64,000 nt of DNA from Stratiolaelaps scimitus (lineage: Eukaryota; Arthropoda; Arachnida; Mesostigmata; Laelapidae): contig JABWDB010000001.1 of assembly GCA_019614645.1 (NCBI GenBank), positions 26,839,501 to 26,903,500 of the forward strand, written 5' to 3'. Positions 12,225 to 24,804 of the stretch are shown here, one piece after another (position 1 is the first letter of the stretch; each line of letters opens with the position of its first letter). Under the pieces are notes generated by a model, which ran no database searches, was not told the DNA's origin, and saw nothing but the letters and a program-made list of their open reading frames with translations. Position numbers and translations under genes: made by a program.

Positions 12225-12345
12225 TACTCCAGTGTGTGGATTTTTGCTTATTACATTTCTCGTAGTAATGCCATAATACGGACCCGAACCGAGAAATGCC
12301 TGATTGCGGAATTGAAACTGACGGCCCTCCAGCCGCAAACGAAAG
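12225..12345 (-). mobile_element. SINE family B copy (partial)
   Basis: It shares the GTGTGGATTTTTGC...TTTCTCGTAGTAATGCCATAATACG body with the other two copies and the CCGCAAACG segment that corresponds to the B-box region. The head is degraded. Confidence 0.4.
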
Positions 12346-14466
12346 TTCATATATCTGTCCACCCATTTGCAAACGTGAAGGCAAACTTCACAGACAAACA
12401 GAGTGCATACACATACACAAACGTACATGCACGACACGCGACGTGTCCAAGGTCACAGTAAAGGTCAGCGATTTCTTTCATCTAGGGGATTTGATGACAG
12501 GACACCGATGTTTGCACTCACTCTCCCGATCAAGCTTTACTTTGAGCCATCGAAATACTAATAATACATATGAGGGACACTGCCAGCCACGAATGCATAT
12601 CATTGGCAGGGCAAAATTGTATTTGCGAGACACGCAGGCGTATTTCTTCCTCTTGTCAAGTGGCTATGGTAATGCCGTCCGAAGTAACAGCCCACAGCCG
12701 TTGAATGAACAGATAGAATATAGATGAGGGGAGAGAGAGAGAGAACCAGGACAACCCATTATCACTATATGCGATCCTGATGAAGAAGGAGATACTAATA
12801 TTATTGCCACCATCATGAGAACCACCATCTCGTCAAAGACATTTTGCAACGGTTATCGGTACATGTACTCTCTACAGGGCTCACGATGTTATGCTCCATC
12901 CGGTTCATTGAGCAAAAAGCAGCAGCCGAAAACCTTCTGCATCCTGGAAGTGGGAGTGCGCACAGAGACAAGGTCGAGCAGCAGGAACAGAAGGTGAAAT
13001 ATCGAAGTTACACGAACAGTTTCCCGAGCGGCGGCAGTGGTGGACGACCACGACGACGAATCGCGTTGTCAAGGCAAATCTTCAAGGGAGGCTCAGCTGA
13101 TTTCTCTCACAGACCCATTCAACCGTAATGAGAAAGTAACACTACCTAATACCTGGGAACGCACCCGCCCGACCACGAACGAAACTGCGTAAGAATTAAA
13201 CATGTGCATATAAGCTCGTTCGAATGCCTCCAGCGCGAGTGATCAAGAGGGACTCGCCCAGGGGAGTCGTTCTTACAACACAGCTACCGGAGAGCTCAAA
13301 ATAGCGTGGCTTAATTGTTTCGTGCATTTTTTGCGCGCATCATCCTATTAAGCCCCCCCCCCCCCCCCGCCCCATGCTCAGTTCACCTCGAAATCGCGGA
13401 GTAGACGGTAATGCAGGATGCACATTATTATAAAGAAGATAAATTTTGTCTCACAGACAAGGGGTAAAATGAAGACTGCCTGGCTGTTTCAACGGGCAGA
13501 GTATATCTACTGGGCAGGCTGGCTATTTCTCCATGTCGAACTGTTCCCTAGTCTTGGATTAGTTCCACCGCCGAGATGGTCCCCTATACGTCGCATCCGT
13601 AAACGTAGTTAATCCGCAAATGTGTGGCATCGTCCGCACGCTTTACGGAGCCGCCTCGCTCTCTCTCTCTCTCTTTCGCTCTGACAGGCAATAACGACGT
13701 CCAACATCCAACAAATCATAGAACAAATCCCTACAGAGGAGGTCTTTCTCGACATAAGCCCTCATTGGGTGTATACTACAGGCACATGCAGATCTGTTTG
13801 ACATCAAGCACTTGCTTACGAGCATCAATAAGCCCGACAACGAGGAGTTACCATCGAGGGGAACTCGATAACTGTAGAGATAGCAAAAGAAAAGAGACTT
13901 AATTATATTGGTGATTATAATGAACCGACTATGATTTGTAGAGTGACAAGCCAGCCGTTGACTTAGCTTAAATTGTACAATTATCCACCGTGGTATTAGT
14001 ATTCGTCGTGTTCGTAAATAATAATAATAATACTCATTCATTGGTTAACTGTCCACCTGGCACCACTATATGGTCATATTCTACAAAATCTAGAGTATTG
14101 ATTTTGGTTCCCATTTCTCTTCTCCAATCGCAGCTGGCGAAGATATAAAACTCTCGCATCGTCCTTCTAATACTAGGGATGTCCGCATGCTGTCTAATAT
14201 CGGCATAGAATTACTGTGGGTTAGCTGAATCATTCGGCATTCTCAAAACCTTCTGCTGAACCACAGCAAAACTCAAAACTCAATATATATATATATATAT
14301 ATGTATTTTTCTGGTCTCAAAAATCACTGTTGCATTAAATACAAATTGAGTAACAAAACGTCAATTTATAATAAAACCAGTATATGGGCAAGCGGTGTCA
14401 CGTATGTCTCAACCATACGATCTAGCGATGATACCAAAGTAAGGAGTTCCCGGCAAGTGCAACCAA

Positions 14467-14509
<43 letters not shown>

Positions 14510-14960
14510 AGACCGCTCTCTCATATACGAAGGTAATCTACATTCAACGTTATTACTAAAGACTTCAAATGCCAACAACATTGACGAACTATAACGACAT
14601 AGTTAAACAATTACTCTCAGCAGATTCACCTAAGATGTAAAACGCATTTTATAATGTGCTACAATCAGCGATCTGTTTTAATAAAGGGGATCTTCGTCGA
14701 TCGATCTAAGCATATTGTTTTCTGACGAAGAGGTCTTAGAACGTTTTCATAACACTGATGAAATAGGAAGATTAGTTAAAGAGAAAAGATGATAGAAAAA
14801 AATTACTTTAGAAGGCTTTTCTCTGACTGTTTCTTTGTTCTTGTTTTTTTAGAGTCCGCTTTAAATCGATGCAATATTTTATAGCTCAATTTGTTTTCGA
14901 AGAATATTAGTTGGAATCCGCAGTATAGTGATGGATTCGAGCAGGTACGCTAACACCCAC
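12346..14960. other. Mixed-composition DNA with microsatellites, no recognisable gene
   Basis: It holds (GA)n at 12728-12743, a C16 tract at 13353-13368, (CT)n at 13659-13676 and 14470-14507, and (TA)n at 14283-14302. Open frames run through these repeats and carry no domain. Confidence 0.5.
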
Positions 14961-17000
14961 CACCACATGCGCCTCGAATATTGAACAGTCCACCCAACCA
15001 ATTTATTGCCTGGCTATCACGCATGCCACAACGTGCTACGCAGATACGTGTACGACTTGTTTCGTAGCCTATACGTATCTACCTATCTGGTGGTGGCACT
15101 GAGCACAGCAGTAGCTGAACAAAGCAACTAGTTCTCGCAACTAGCCATATATATGAATCCTATATATATATATATATACATTCCAAGCGGATTTGCGTCG
15201 GGAATCTCGCTAAAACCTCGTTCGCCACTGAGACATTCATTGTTCTCGTGCCCCGCCCCGACGACAGATATCCTCGTCGCTGACTTTGCGAACTGTCCTT
15301 CCACCCTTCTCTTTCCATCCAAGACGGCCTACGTCTCTGCTGGGCGTTGGCTTCCACCGTGGACCCGACTTAGTAGCATCTGCCAGCATATACATACACA
15401 CACAGACACACACCCACAAACAGACACACCACACACACACACACATAGGCAGCCACTTGCACTACCACACAGTCACGTGCTGGTCTCAATGGCAGTTGCG
15501 AGTCTCGGTCTCGCCCGGCAGGCAGGCAGAGAAGTACCGACCGAGAAGCCACCAGCGAAGAGGAAGCGTGTCGTCGACGACAGCGATTACTTCCAACTTG
15601 CAATCAAGGGAAGAAGGACTCGCCTCGCAGAAAAAGGGAAAATCCACCCTTTTACAGCTTTGCTGCTTGGCTCGTTCACTCGTCTCGGTCCAACTGGACT
15701 CGACTGCGGCAAGGGGGGACCGACCACAGCAATACTATGGCGACTGCGGACGAGCCGTCCCCGACGAAGACGGACCACTCGTTCTTCGCGGTCGTCTTTG
15801 TTGTGGCGAAAATAAAAGAAAACTACATCTCCGTCCTGTCTTGCTGCTTTCCCTTTGCGATAGGGAACGCTATGGTATACACATACACAGATACGTGCGT
15901 AGCTAGTAGTTCCCCAACTCGGGTCGCTTTCCGACGGCTCGGCTCCAGCTGTAGCGGGAAGAACATCGGCCGGCGCTGCCTGCCTGGCCCCTTGTCGCGC
16001 CTCATTTGTCCACCACTCAAACCATAGATAATTCTCTCGTGCGATTCGATGGAGCTCCCAGCCAAAGTTCGCACGCCCCAACGCCAGCCATCCCACTTGT
16101 TCCTCTTGCAGCTGTCGATAGACCATTCCCGCATCCATCTCTCTCTCTCGCTCCCTTTCCCTCGCGCTCTCTACCTACCGATCTATCTATCAACGTCGTC
16201 GTGTCATCTGCCGTACGCCGGCCTTCTTGGACACCACTATCACCGCACATCTCTCGTTCGTAGCTAGAGCACATTGCGCCAAGTTGCGATCGTGTTTGTG
16301 CGCGGCTGAGGGTCTTGTATGTGCTCGTAGGTTAGTGTGTGCATGATCTGGGCGCTCGTCCCATCGCGCTGATCCTCGCTACTCCACCGGCGTATTCCTC
16401 TGTCGATCGTTCGTATCCCCAGTTATCCCGCTCTCGTCCGGGTACGTCCATAGCAAGTGTGTGCTCCTGCCGGCTGTTCACTGGCGCCGGCGCCTCACTT
16501 CCCCATTTCGCGTCGCAGACTCTTCCTGCAGGTCCCACAGCACAACACTGCCCCGCTACCCACCTACCTACCAACCTACCCAGGCAGGCAGACAGCAAGC
16601 CAGCCAGCCAGCCCACTAGCGCCCCACTGATACCCCTGAGTATCTGCACGGGCGTGCGACCCTCATCTGCTTCCGGGGTGGCGAATTTCCGTTTCCAGTT
16701 CCTCGAGTCCGCCGGCGGTTCTCCCACTCGCTAGCTATCGTGTGGCGTCGTTCCTCTCCTATCAGACGATACCGATTCCCAATCATCAATCCGTTCTCTC
16801 TCTCTCGTACTTTCTCTTTGCCCTCATCTCGCCTTGCCAAGCCATCACTATCCTGTTCTCACGTCAAGTCTGTACACGCATAAGGCTGCGTGGCTTCGCA
16901 TCGGTCTAGAGTTCCGATGTGGTCGGGACGATCCGATATCAAACAAGTCATATCGTGGCGGCTGGCTGCCACGGCGTCATCGGCGCAGACGAACGATAGG
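14961..17000. other. GC-rich, pyrimidine-biased island; no recognised exon
   Basis: GC content rises sharply, with CpG-bearing sequence, a (CA)n stretch near 15395-15450, CT tracts near 16139 and a CTACC/CAGG/CAGCC repeat run at about 16560-16615. Frames are open on both strands over long distances (for example 15153-15815 + and 15587-16138 -), which indicates composition rather than coding. It could be a promoter or untranslated first exon; no TATA or start context was decisive. Confidence 0.35.
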
Positions 17001-18480
17001 ATGCGTATATGCCTTTCAGAACATGGAGGCGTTAGGCGTTAGCTCACGCATACGCACAGAACAATGTAGGAATCAGTCAATTAATAGGAAAACACACAGC
17101 AGCGTGTGCCGAGGGCCAGGCGAATCCCAGACCGCGAATTGAGAGTCTGCCTTATAATCGTGTAATTTGCATTACCTCATTCCCGTTTACCATGTAATAA
17201 GCGTATGAACTTGACCGAGGGACGTTTTGAGATGACGGACGGAGTCGAAAAAGTTACGAAAAAACTAAAATAGGTAAAAAAGTAAGAAATTACAGCTTAA
17301 AAACACAGTTCATAATTGTCGAAGGATACAAGATACGTCGGTGAGGTCTTAATACATATTAGTCGAATACATCCTGATAGTCCTTCATTGCGGTCTCCGA
17401 ATCCCTGTCACAGAAATGAGGATCTGTGCCAGGTTTTTAGCTTCCGTCCAATAAATCGCAGCACGCACAAATCTACTCGACCACATGGGCATACGTCTCG
17501 ACGTGGTAAACGACGCCTAGGGCAGCGTTTATTTTCGCTAAAAGGCTTTGAAGGCCTCCAGTGCTGGAGCTATAATGGACTTCTGAGTTGAATGAATGCT
17601 ATGGCCCTATAAAAACATAGTAAAGGTAGACTAAATAGGCTACGAGGCAATACGGAGAACATAAGCATAGCACGTAGTCAGTATTTCTTTTCCAGAAGTG
17701 CAGTTACGGTGTTGGCAAAACGAGTTTACTCCTAACCACGTAGAGACTACGGAGAGCTACTAGACGAGATGAGAAGACTCCCATGGGGTAACGCCTTGAG
17801 AGCTCTTGTGGACGAATAGAATCCGTGCTAGTACGTTCGCTGCCGACTCTAGTGCTATCCTTAACCTACCTACAGAAATCAAATTATTGAACTGTTGCTT
17901 AAACCATCTTTTTTTTTCTAGGGGCCGGATTCTCTGGCACCGTCAATTTCCTTGCCCGTTTCCATTAGGAACTCAATGCCTCATGAGGATCCACGATACT
18001 TCAAAGTTTCGGTTGGTGATGACGCTGTAAATACGATGGAGTTGAGGCCTCCGATGAAGTCCTTCAACGAAGAAGACTGTTCACGCCGGGGCTAATTAAA
18101 TTGGAAATTTTCAACGTAACAACGATTCAAGGCCGTTCTTGTTTCGGTGCCATAATGAAAATTGACAAAATCGAATACAGAGCTGTAGCACACCAGCCCC
18201 AAGAACGCCATTGTAACGTCAACAGCCGGAAATTGAAAGCGCGTCATGAAAATTCGGCTTCGTAGTTTATGGCACATAGTCCCTTTTTGTGAGAGACAGA
18301 GAGAGAGAGAGAGTACACTACAGCACCATGTGCTTGGGTGATCAATCGTCCAAAGCCAAACGTTAGCTAAGTGTACCAGAAGCCTAGACGAATTTTGGAA
18401 AAGACCCTAAGAAGTTGAAAACATGCGGATGAGAATTGGCCTCGAATCGAAACCCAACTATTTTGTACATCATAATTATT
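17001..18480. other. Region without recognisable features
   Basis: AT-leaning sequence with a (GA)n at 18294-18313. I found no domain-bearing frame. Confidence 0.5.
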
Positions 18481-18483
18481 TAT

Positions 18484-19019
18484 TTATGCACCGGAGCCAG
18501 CGCTCCGTGAGCTTCCCAACGGCAGCATACTTTCCGTACGCGTTAACATACTTGATTTCGCTATCGGCAGCTTCCTGGCGCAAATCAACGTTCTCATAAT
18601 GTACAAGGCCAATTGCTTTTTCCGATTCACGGAAACAGCACAATAATCACAAGGGCTTAAATTTGGAAAATAAGCAAGTTGAATCCATAGATAAATAGTG
18701 TTGGACTCCATCCAGTTTACAGTAGTTGGACCGATTGGGTAGAGTTTTGTTGTCACTGAGAAGCCACGCTGCATGTGTTTGATGCTCGTGCCATTTGTCT
18801 ACGAGTCGTTGCCAGAACTCGAAGATATCGGGTTGCATCGATTATTTCCGTACTATTTTTACGCAGAGACTCAAAATAACAAACGTCGTCAACCTCTATA
18901 TCAGGTATAATGATTACTTTCGGATTAAATATATTCGGTACTGCCACTGGGGATGTGATTTCATCCTTTTGAAGCCATTTTTTTGCCTGGTCCTTGTCAG
19001 AAGGCTGATATAAACCCAA
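18484..19019 (-). pseudogene. Mariner-type transposase remnant
   Basis: Two overlapping minus-strand frames carry diverged pieces of a mariner transposase. The 19019-18753 piece has KDQAKKWLQKDE and then YFESLRKNSTEIIDATRYL, which corresponds to the conserved YYELL...T....Y stretch between the first and second catalytic aspartates. The 18774-18484 piece carries VNWMESNTIY and LAYFPNLSPCDY, the counterpart of the family signature PYSPDLAPCDF. In another frame near the end a W..CI pattern precedes the stop. Frameshifts have destroyed the gene and no intact termini were found. Confidence 0.6.
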
Positions 19020-19630
19020 CGAAACGTCGTCGATTGTGACGGCGTGCGTAAGGGTTTTCTAAGAGTTTTTTTTCGTGTTTTCTGCCGTTCCTAGTATTGT
19101 GGTTTGCAGTTCGAATATGCGATACCTCTTCCCACCTGCGCCGAAGTCAATTTGTGGGGGACACATTTTACATTTGGTTTCGTCGTTTTCACTAAATTCC
19201 TTTATATAATTATAGTCCAACCTCTGGTTTGCTCAAAGGGGCTGTAATTGTCGCAGCTCGTTCGCTCGTGAGATATACTGTGATAGATCCAAGTGAAATC
19301 ACCTCCTGTGTTTTCTCAAACGGTCCAATCATCCCGGCCTGAATCGATTACATCAGTGTAAACGTTTTGCCGAGTGATGCCTCCATTCGGACCTGATGCT
19401 TCAAGAAACAAAGATTTGATCACGGAACGCTAATTTCCAGCACAAAACGATTGTTTAGCTTGTGCAGTCATTCATATCTGTTCCAAGAAACTAAGCCAGC
19501 GCTGAACTGTGTCCAAGCAAAACATAAAGTGTCAACAAGTTAACATTTCATCAGGCTACGACGTATGGTTCAAAGGTTACCAAAGTTCTCCTGTGTATAT
19601 AATAGCGGACGACCTAATCTCTCTCTCTAT

Positions 19631-19682
<52 letters not shown>

Positions 19683-20200
19683 CAAATGCACTGAGCTCCA
19701 GCGTTATTTCAGTGGAGCTCTTCACGCTGAATAGAGCGAAAGCTAAATCACCGCACGGACAATATCAATTCAGTCATTATACGTATTGGTTTATTAATAA
19801 TGTGCGTTTGTTACCTTCGAATTGCCCAGTATATGGTGAAGAAAAATGCAAAACATTACGCTGCAAAACATACGCTACACAAAAAACAAACCCTTTGAGA
19901 TCATTTGACTGTAAAACAAGACAAAAACAGCTGAGACAACAAAATCAGATGGACAGTCAGGATGATGTCACGCACAATCCAGTTGTGATCGATAATCATT
20001 GGCTAATCGGCTCCCAAAAGAATGGCCCTCAAATTGAGGGCTGTTATAGAGGAATGGGCTAACTCGTCGAGGGTGAGAGGGAAGGATCGAGCGCAAAACC
20101 ACCCGCAACTCAATCGAAATGTCAGGGGAGTGCTGAGGCGATGGCGACAACATTTTCTAGAACAAAGCTTCGATGCAGCTACAATAGCGAATGACAACAA
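19020..20200. other. AT-rich DNA with a long TA microsatellite
   Basis: Contains an interrupted (TA)n at 19628-19683. The frame at 19664-20062 (+) begins inside this repeat and shows no domain. Confidence 0.45.
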
Positions 20201-21480
20201 ACGTAACATTCGAGAAGAAACAAAGTGATAGCGAGCATTTGCCTTCATCTGCTCCGGCCAGCGGTTCGCGTAGAGTATAGAGCCGTTTCGTTACCCTCTA
20301 ACTGGAGGAGTGTTCACCACTGGCTGGCTACCCACCGATATATATATATCAGCTTGCCTGGGTATCTGGCTAGCAGGCTAACCCGAGCTCACGTCCATGT
20401 CCCTCTGTTCTCCCGCCTCGTCGGTTCCCGCTCCGCTCGGTCGCAAGTAAGTCGACAACTGAGTGAGTGAACTGGATGTCTAGCTGGCTGAATGGCCGTT
20501 CGAGAACAAAATGGGACAGCCGAAGGACAACGCTGGGAGACAACGGGGAGGAACTGGACCACTCTTTCAGCGTCATCTCGGCCCGCGTCGGCTGGCTTGG
20601 GAGGTTGGCACCCGCAGTACCACCATCGCAGCCGCCACCGCCGCCGCCGCAGCTGCTTACCCGACACCGAGTGACCGAGCAACCGAACGCCCGCCGGCAC
20701 GCTCACCAGCGCAAGGAAACTGCTCGTCCGCGTCAATAATGCAGCACGCAGTTTAGCGGGATCGGCGGCCGTTCGTTTGGACGTCGGGGCTCTCGGGCCG
20801 ACGGCAGCTCTCAGTGAACGCCAGTGCGGCGTGCGTGCACCCGGTCGCGCGGACAAGCTGGCTGGCAGGGTAGCTATACGGTCGTCCTGTGTAGCCTGGT
20901 GTAGCCAGCAGCAGCAGCGGCGGCGGCGTCGGAGCTGTTCGCAAGGCCAAGGCCCGGTGGAAGAGGAACGAACCCTAACTTGAAGGACCCCCCGAACAGG
21001 CCCTTCCCCCTGGCTGTCGATCGACAGGCGGCGAGCCCACGGTCGCACTTATTTCGGGGAGCGGACGACGGGCTGGAAACGAAGTGCAGGGGCAGAAGGA
21101 AATCGACGGACCCACGAAGCAAAACGAAGAAACCAAACAACACAGGGGCACATGTGCAAAGGTGGTGCCACTACCCCACCATTACTACAACTACTACTGC
21201 TGCTGCTGCTACTGCTACGGCTATTACTACCGCTGCTCCAACGAGCGACCATAGTAATAGTCGTCGACTCGCTCTTTACGGATACGGCTTTGCATCCGCA
21301 TGCAAATGCAATAAAGAAAAAAAAACAAGTATTCTGGTTTTTTTGGAGCAGGCTGACCTCGGTTTCAGTGGGAAGCACGAAGAACGAGAGAGGGCTTAAC
21401 TCCAGCTACAGCAGATGGTGGAAATATTCGCAGAAGATCGAGCCGGAGCAGACTTCACGCGCAGGCTAAGTAGTCTGTTT
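20200..21480. other. GC-rich triplet-repeat island; no recognised exon
   Basis: CpG-rich sequence with (GCC)n near 20630-20655, (GCAGCG)n near 20907-20930 and a (CTA/CTG)n run at about 21180-21235. Overlapping open frames on both strands give Arg/Ser/Ala/Pro-rich peptides without motifs. A promoter or untranslated-exon role is possible but unproven. Confidence 0.35.
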
Positions 21481-21487
21481 GTACATT

Positions 21488-21489
<2 letters not shown>

Positions 21490-21529
<40 letters not shown>
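21490..21529. repeat. (TA)n microsatellite
   Basis: About 20 TA units. Confidence 0.9.
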
Positions 21530-21531
<2 letters not shown>

Positions 21532-22034
21532 CGTTATTCGTATATTATTTGTGCCGCTGCTATATATAGTAAAATAGTCTATAGCGGGGACGCTCATGAA
21601 CACATCGTGTCCTCTTCATGTGTGATCAGCTCAAGTCAACCTTTGTTGACGTTGGACGTATGATAAGAAAACAAATTGCCATTTGGAGCATTTTCTTTAC
21701 GGTATGGCTGCTCTAGAAACACTGCCGAACGCAGGCTGTCCTCAAACTCCTCTCGAGAGTGTTTGAAGACCCATTTTTGAGAGGAGTTTTGCGCTATTGA
21801 TTGAAATTTTTGCTCAGCTTTTCCGTGGTAACCTTCAGTCCACGACGAAAACTGGTTTTTAAGGGGCAGGCATTCAATATCCTTAATATCAGGCGTCCAA
21901 TTGAATCATCACATGATAGTGAATAGTTTGACGTGCCGTTTAAGAACGATATTGTGTTGGCTCGATATCGGAACGAAGTAGCCGCATGTCCGCCGTTGAA
22001 TGTTTGTAGGTCCAACTCGACCTTGTGTAATGGT

Positions 22035-22205
22035 GTAACCCGCGGAATTTGTAACCCGCGCCTTGCAATCGGAGGAGACACGTATGTGCACGAGTTCGAT
22101 CATCACCGTTGCACGTTTGCACTTAAAGGAAGTTCGTCTTAAAAAGTCTTACCGAAAGGAGTATCGTGGACGATAAATGTTGGCTGTGAGTCAGCCCAGA
22201 ATATT
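22035..22205 (+). mobile_element. SINE family A copy
   Basis: Matches the family order: GCCTTGCAATCGGAGGAGAC, a B-box-like GAGTTCGATCATCACC, GTTTGCACTTAAAGG, GTCGTCTTA-type segment, then CGTGGACG.TAAATG and GGCTGTGAGTCAGCCC.GAA. The same order occurs at 24.45-24.65 kb (inverted), 24.8, 35.8 and 45.1 kb. Confidence 0.6.
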
Positions 22206-22820
22206 TACTTTAGGTTATAGAGATATTGGGAGTATGTGATGATAACTGGGACCTGCCGAGTAGATCGGACTGTCATTGACCGATAGGGTCTACGCTTGTT
22301 GGAAACATTCGTAGTCTATGAAATACGGTGTTGTAAAGACTGTAGCACTATTTGTACGCCATGCCACCATCAACGGAATTGAGAAATTTCCATGCCGTAC
22401 GTTAGGTACGCTAACCACAAACCGCGGGGCGTACATCGCTGATATCAATATATCAGACAACATTTTGATCAGATGCGCGCCATTAGGCATACGTTGTTTA
22501 TCCATACCCTTTCCACACACGTTTATCCAATAAGGTGAGCACCATGTCCGCGACACTCACGCGCAAGCTAACGTCATACTGTGAATCTACCAGTCCTTGG
22601 CGCGATGCGCGAACGCGTTATCTTCTCCCAGAGTCCGATTCGTACATTTACTGCTGCTATTCCTACGATATCCAGATAGGTTTCCCGCTGCGCCCCGTAG
22701 GAACCACAAACTATTCGCCTAATGCCGTCGTCGTTCCGAGCGTCCAATGTGTGCTCAACGAGGTCGGAGTTCGAAATTTACATTTATAGCGAGTAGCCGC
22801 ATAGAAGAGCGCGATTGAGA
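22206..22820. other. Two adjacent unrecognised open frames (22318-22533 and 22535-22789, +)
   Basis: Both frames start with ATG and are not low-complexity, giving 71 and 84 codons. An opposite-strand frame spans 22290-22556. I recognise no domain, so they are treated as unassigned. Confidence 0.15.
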
Positions 22821-22829
22821 AAGAGAGCG

Positions 22830-22843
22830 GGAGAGAGAGAGAG

Positions 22844-22934
<91 letters not shown>
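22830..22934. repeat. Long (GA)n microsatellite
   Basis: About 105 bp of almost pure GA with a GC interruption near its left end. This is the longest purine-strand tract in the window; long GA/CT tracts can form triplex DNA and often bind GAGA-type factors in arthropods. Confidence 0.9.
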
Positions 22935-22938
<4 letters not shown>

Positions 22939-23600
22939 AAAGATGGGTAAGACCGAACGAGCAACGAGTTCGAGTCCGGCCGAGGACGGGACAAGCTCGC
23001 GGAAAGCCGTCGAGTGGGGGAAGATGTTCGAAGACGACGCAGAGGAACAAGACTAGAACGAAGATGAGAGAGAGAGGCAAAAAGGGCCCCGCTGCTAAGC
23101 CGCCCCTGCTTCGAGTCCCGCGGCGGCGGTGGCCGCCGCCTCGCTAGCGACTGCGCTAGCTGCAGTGGCAGAAGCGAAGCGCACACGGACGGAGAAAGAA
23201 ACGTAGGAGTCTGAAGGTAACGTCGACAGCAGCAATAGTACGATGGGCCGCAGAGCCCTCGCTTATTGACTTCAAATTGCTCTCAGTCGCGGGCCCTAAC
23301 CGCCCGCCAGCCCGCCGCTCACAGTCCCATTTCACTGCGCGGTCTTCCACTGTGCCCCCTCCTGTTTCTCCACAGGGTGTTAGCAAAAGAATCCCACATA
23401 CTGACTTGCAGTTTACCCCCCGCCCTCCGGAAGCCGCTCCGGCAACGCGTAATGGACGCCCAGAGGGGTAGAAATGGGGGACACCCGGTAGAGCAGTGCA
23501 AGGGGCATGAAAGAGGTTACCCCACATTGGACGGTGATCATGGCAAGGTAGCAAAGAAGAGATCCACACAGCAGGGCTGCAACGTACACGGGGTTAGATA
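22935..23600. other. GC-rich island next to the GA tract
   Basis: CpG-rich sequence with (CGG)n near 23120. Frames are open on both strands without motifs. The combination of a GA tract and a CpG-rich block is promoter-like, but no transcription start was identified. Confidence 0.3.
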
Positions 23601-23904
23601 GACATTCGTAACAAAGAGAATGGGATGAGCAATAGAATAAAAAGAAAAGAACAGATCCACAGATAGCGAGAACGAGAGTGAGTGAGAGCACGGGCAGGGG
23701 GGCGGTAAGACCAGCGTCATTTCGCTGACGGAAACTGTCACTGGTTGGCGATTTGTTCACTGGAGGTTAGCCTTGTGGGCCTGGTATTATATCTCGTCTT
23801 TCGTACGTATCGTTCAGCGATAGTATTAATATGTATAGCAGAAGATACAGTACAGAGAAGGAAAACGATTCTGATTACGTGGCATGCGTATGTGTGTTTG
23901 TGTG

Positions 23905-23950
23905 TGTATATGCCTGGATATATATATATATATATATCCAGGCATATACA
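23905..23950. repeat. Perfect 46-bp palindrome around a TA repeat
   Basis: TGTATATGCCTGGA (23905-23918) is followed by nine TA units and then the exact reverse complement (23937-23950), giving a perfect 46-base inverted repeat able to extrude as a cruciform. Confidence 0.85.
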
Positions 23951-24450
23951 TATATAAATATCACTTCATTCAGCATTGGCAGGGGCGGCGACGGATACAG
24001 GCTATGGAAGACGACGACGATAAGGAGGAAATCCTGGGACGCCTTAATCAGCTCCAGTAATACCAAGGCCGCAAACCTCATAACCGTCTTCTGCGATAGA
24101 TTTGCTATGACGATGACCATATAGAGGGATAATGGCGAAGTGAGATGCTTCTATGCACAGACATCACAGCATCCCAGCCTGGAAACAGGTATTAAACATA
24201 GACACAGGCGGCTTGGTCACTTCTCGCCAATCGTTATAACGTTGGATATAATCTTGCAAGAGATCTCGTTCCATTCTAAATGTAAACTAATCAGACAACG
24301 ACCGACTATCTTCCGATCTTGCTGGGACTGACACTTGTCAATGTCAAATCCATCGAATAAAATAGAATGGGCTAATCACTGCCGCCTAGATGACGCAAGA
24401 TTAAACATGTAAATACAGGGAAAATCAATACTAATAGAGACAGATAGAGA

Positions 24451-24647
24451 TCGAACACCTAAAATGGTCAATTTTCAGGGCTGACTCACAGCCATGATTT
24501 AACGTCCACGGAACACTTTTCGGCATTGCCTCATAAGACGGACCCCTTAAATGCCAATGCGCAACCGGTGAGGATCGAACCTGTGCACCTAAGTGTCTAC
24601 TCCGATGTGCAAGGCGTACACGAACGCATCACCAAGCCACCGAGCTC
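24451..24647 (-). mobile_element. Full-length SINE family A copy framed by a 12-bp target duplication
   Basis: The flanks GACAGATAGAGA at 24439-24450 and 24648-24659 are identical, which fixes the insertion to 197 bp. On the minus strand it starts with a tRNA-like head containing TGGCTTGGTGATGCG, followed by a B-box GGTTCGATCC near 24574, then GGGGTCCGTCTTATGAGGCA, CCGTGGACGTTAAATC and GGCTGTGAGTCAGCCC, ending in a T-rich tail. The structure is that of a tRNA-derived SINE mobilised by LINE machinery. Confidence 0.75.
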
Positions 24648-24665
24648 GACAGATAGAGAATGCCT

Positions 24666-24735
24666 AGTAAATTTTCCGGGCTGACTCACAGCCAAACATT
24701 TAACGTCCATGGCACTAGTTTGGTAAAGAGAACAC
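24666..24735 (-). mobile_element. Truncated SINE family A copy
   Basis: Only the 3' part (minus strand: CCATGGACGTTAAATGTTTG then GGCTGTGAGTCAGCCC) is present, lying 19 bp beyond the full-length copy. It is consistent with a 5'-truncated older insertion. Confidence 0.5.
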
Positions 24736-24804
24736 CTGGATGCTCTCTACCTGTCAGCTAGTTCTACCGGCGAATTCGATATCCATTGTCAGATAGCCAG
24801 TCAA

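Noticed and set aside
15153..15906. Overlapping 200-codon plus-strand frames
   Set aside because: They begin within TA repeats and cross a CA repeat; peptide repeats such as HTHTHT reflect the microsatellite.
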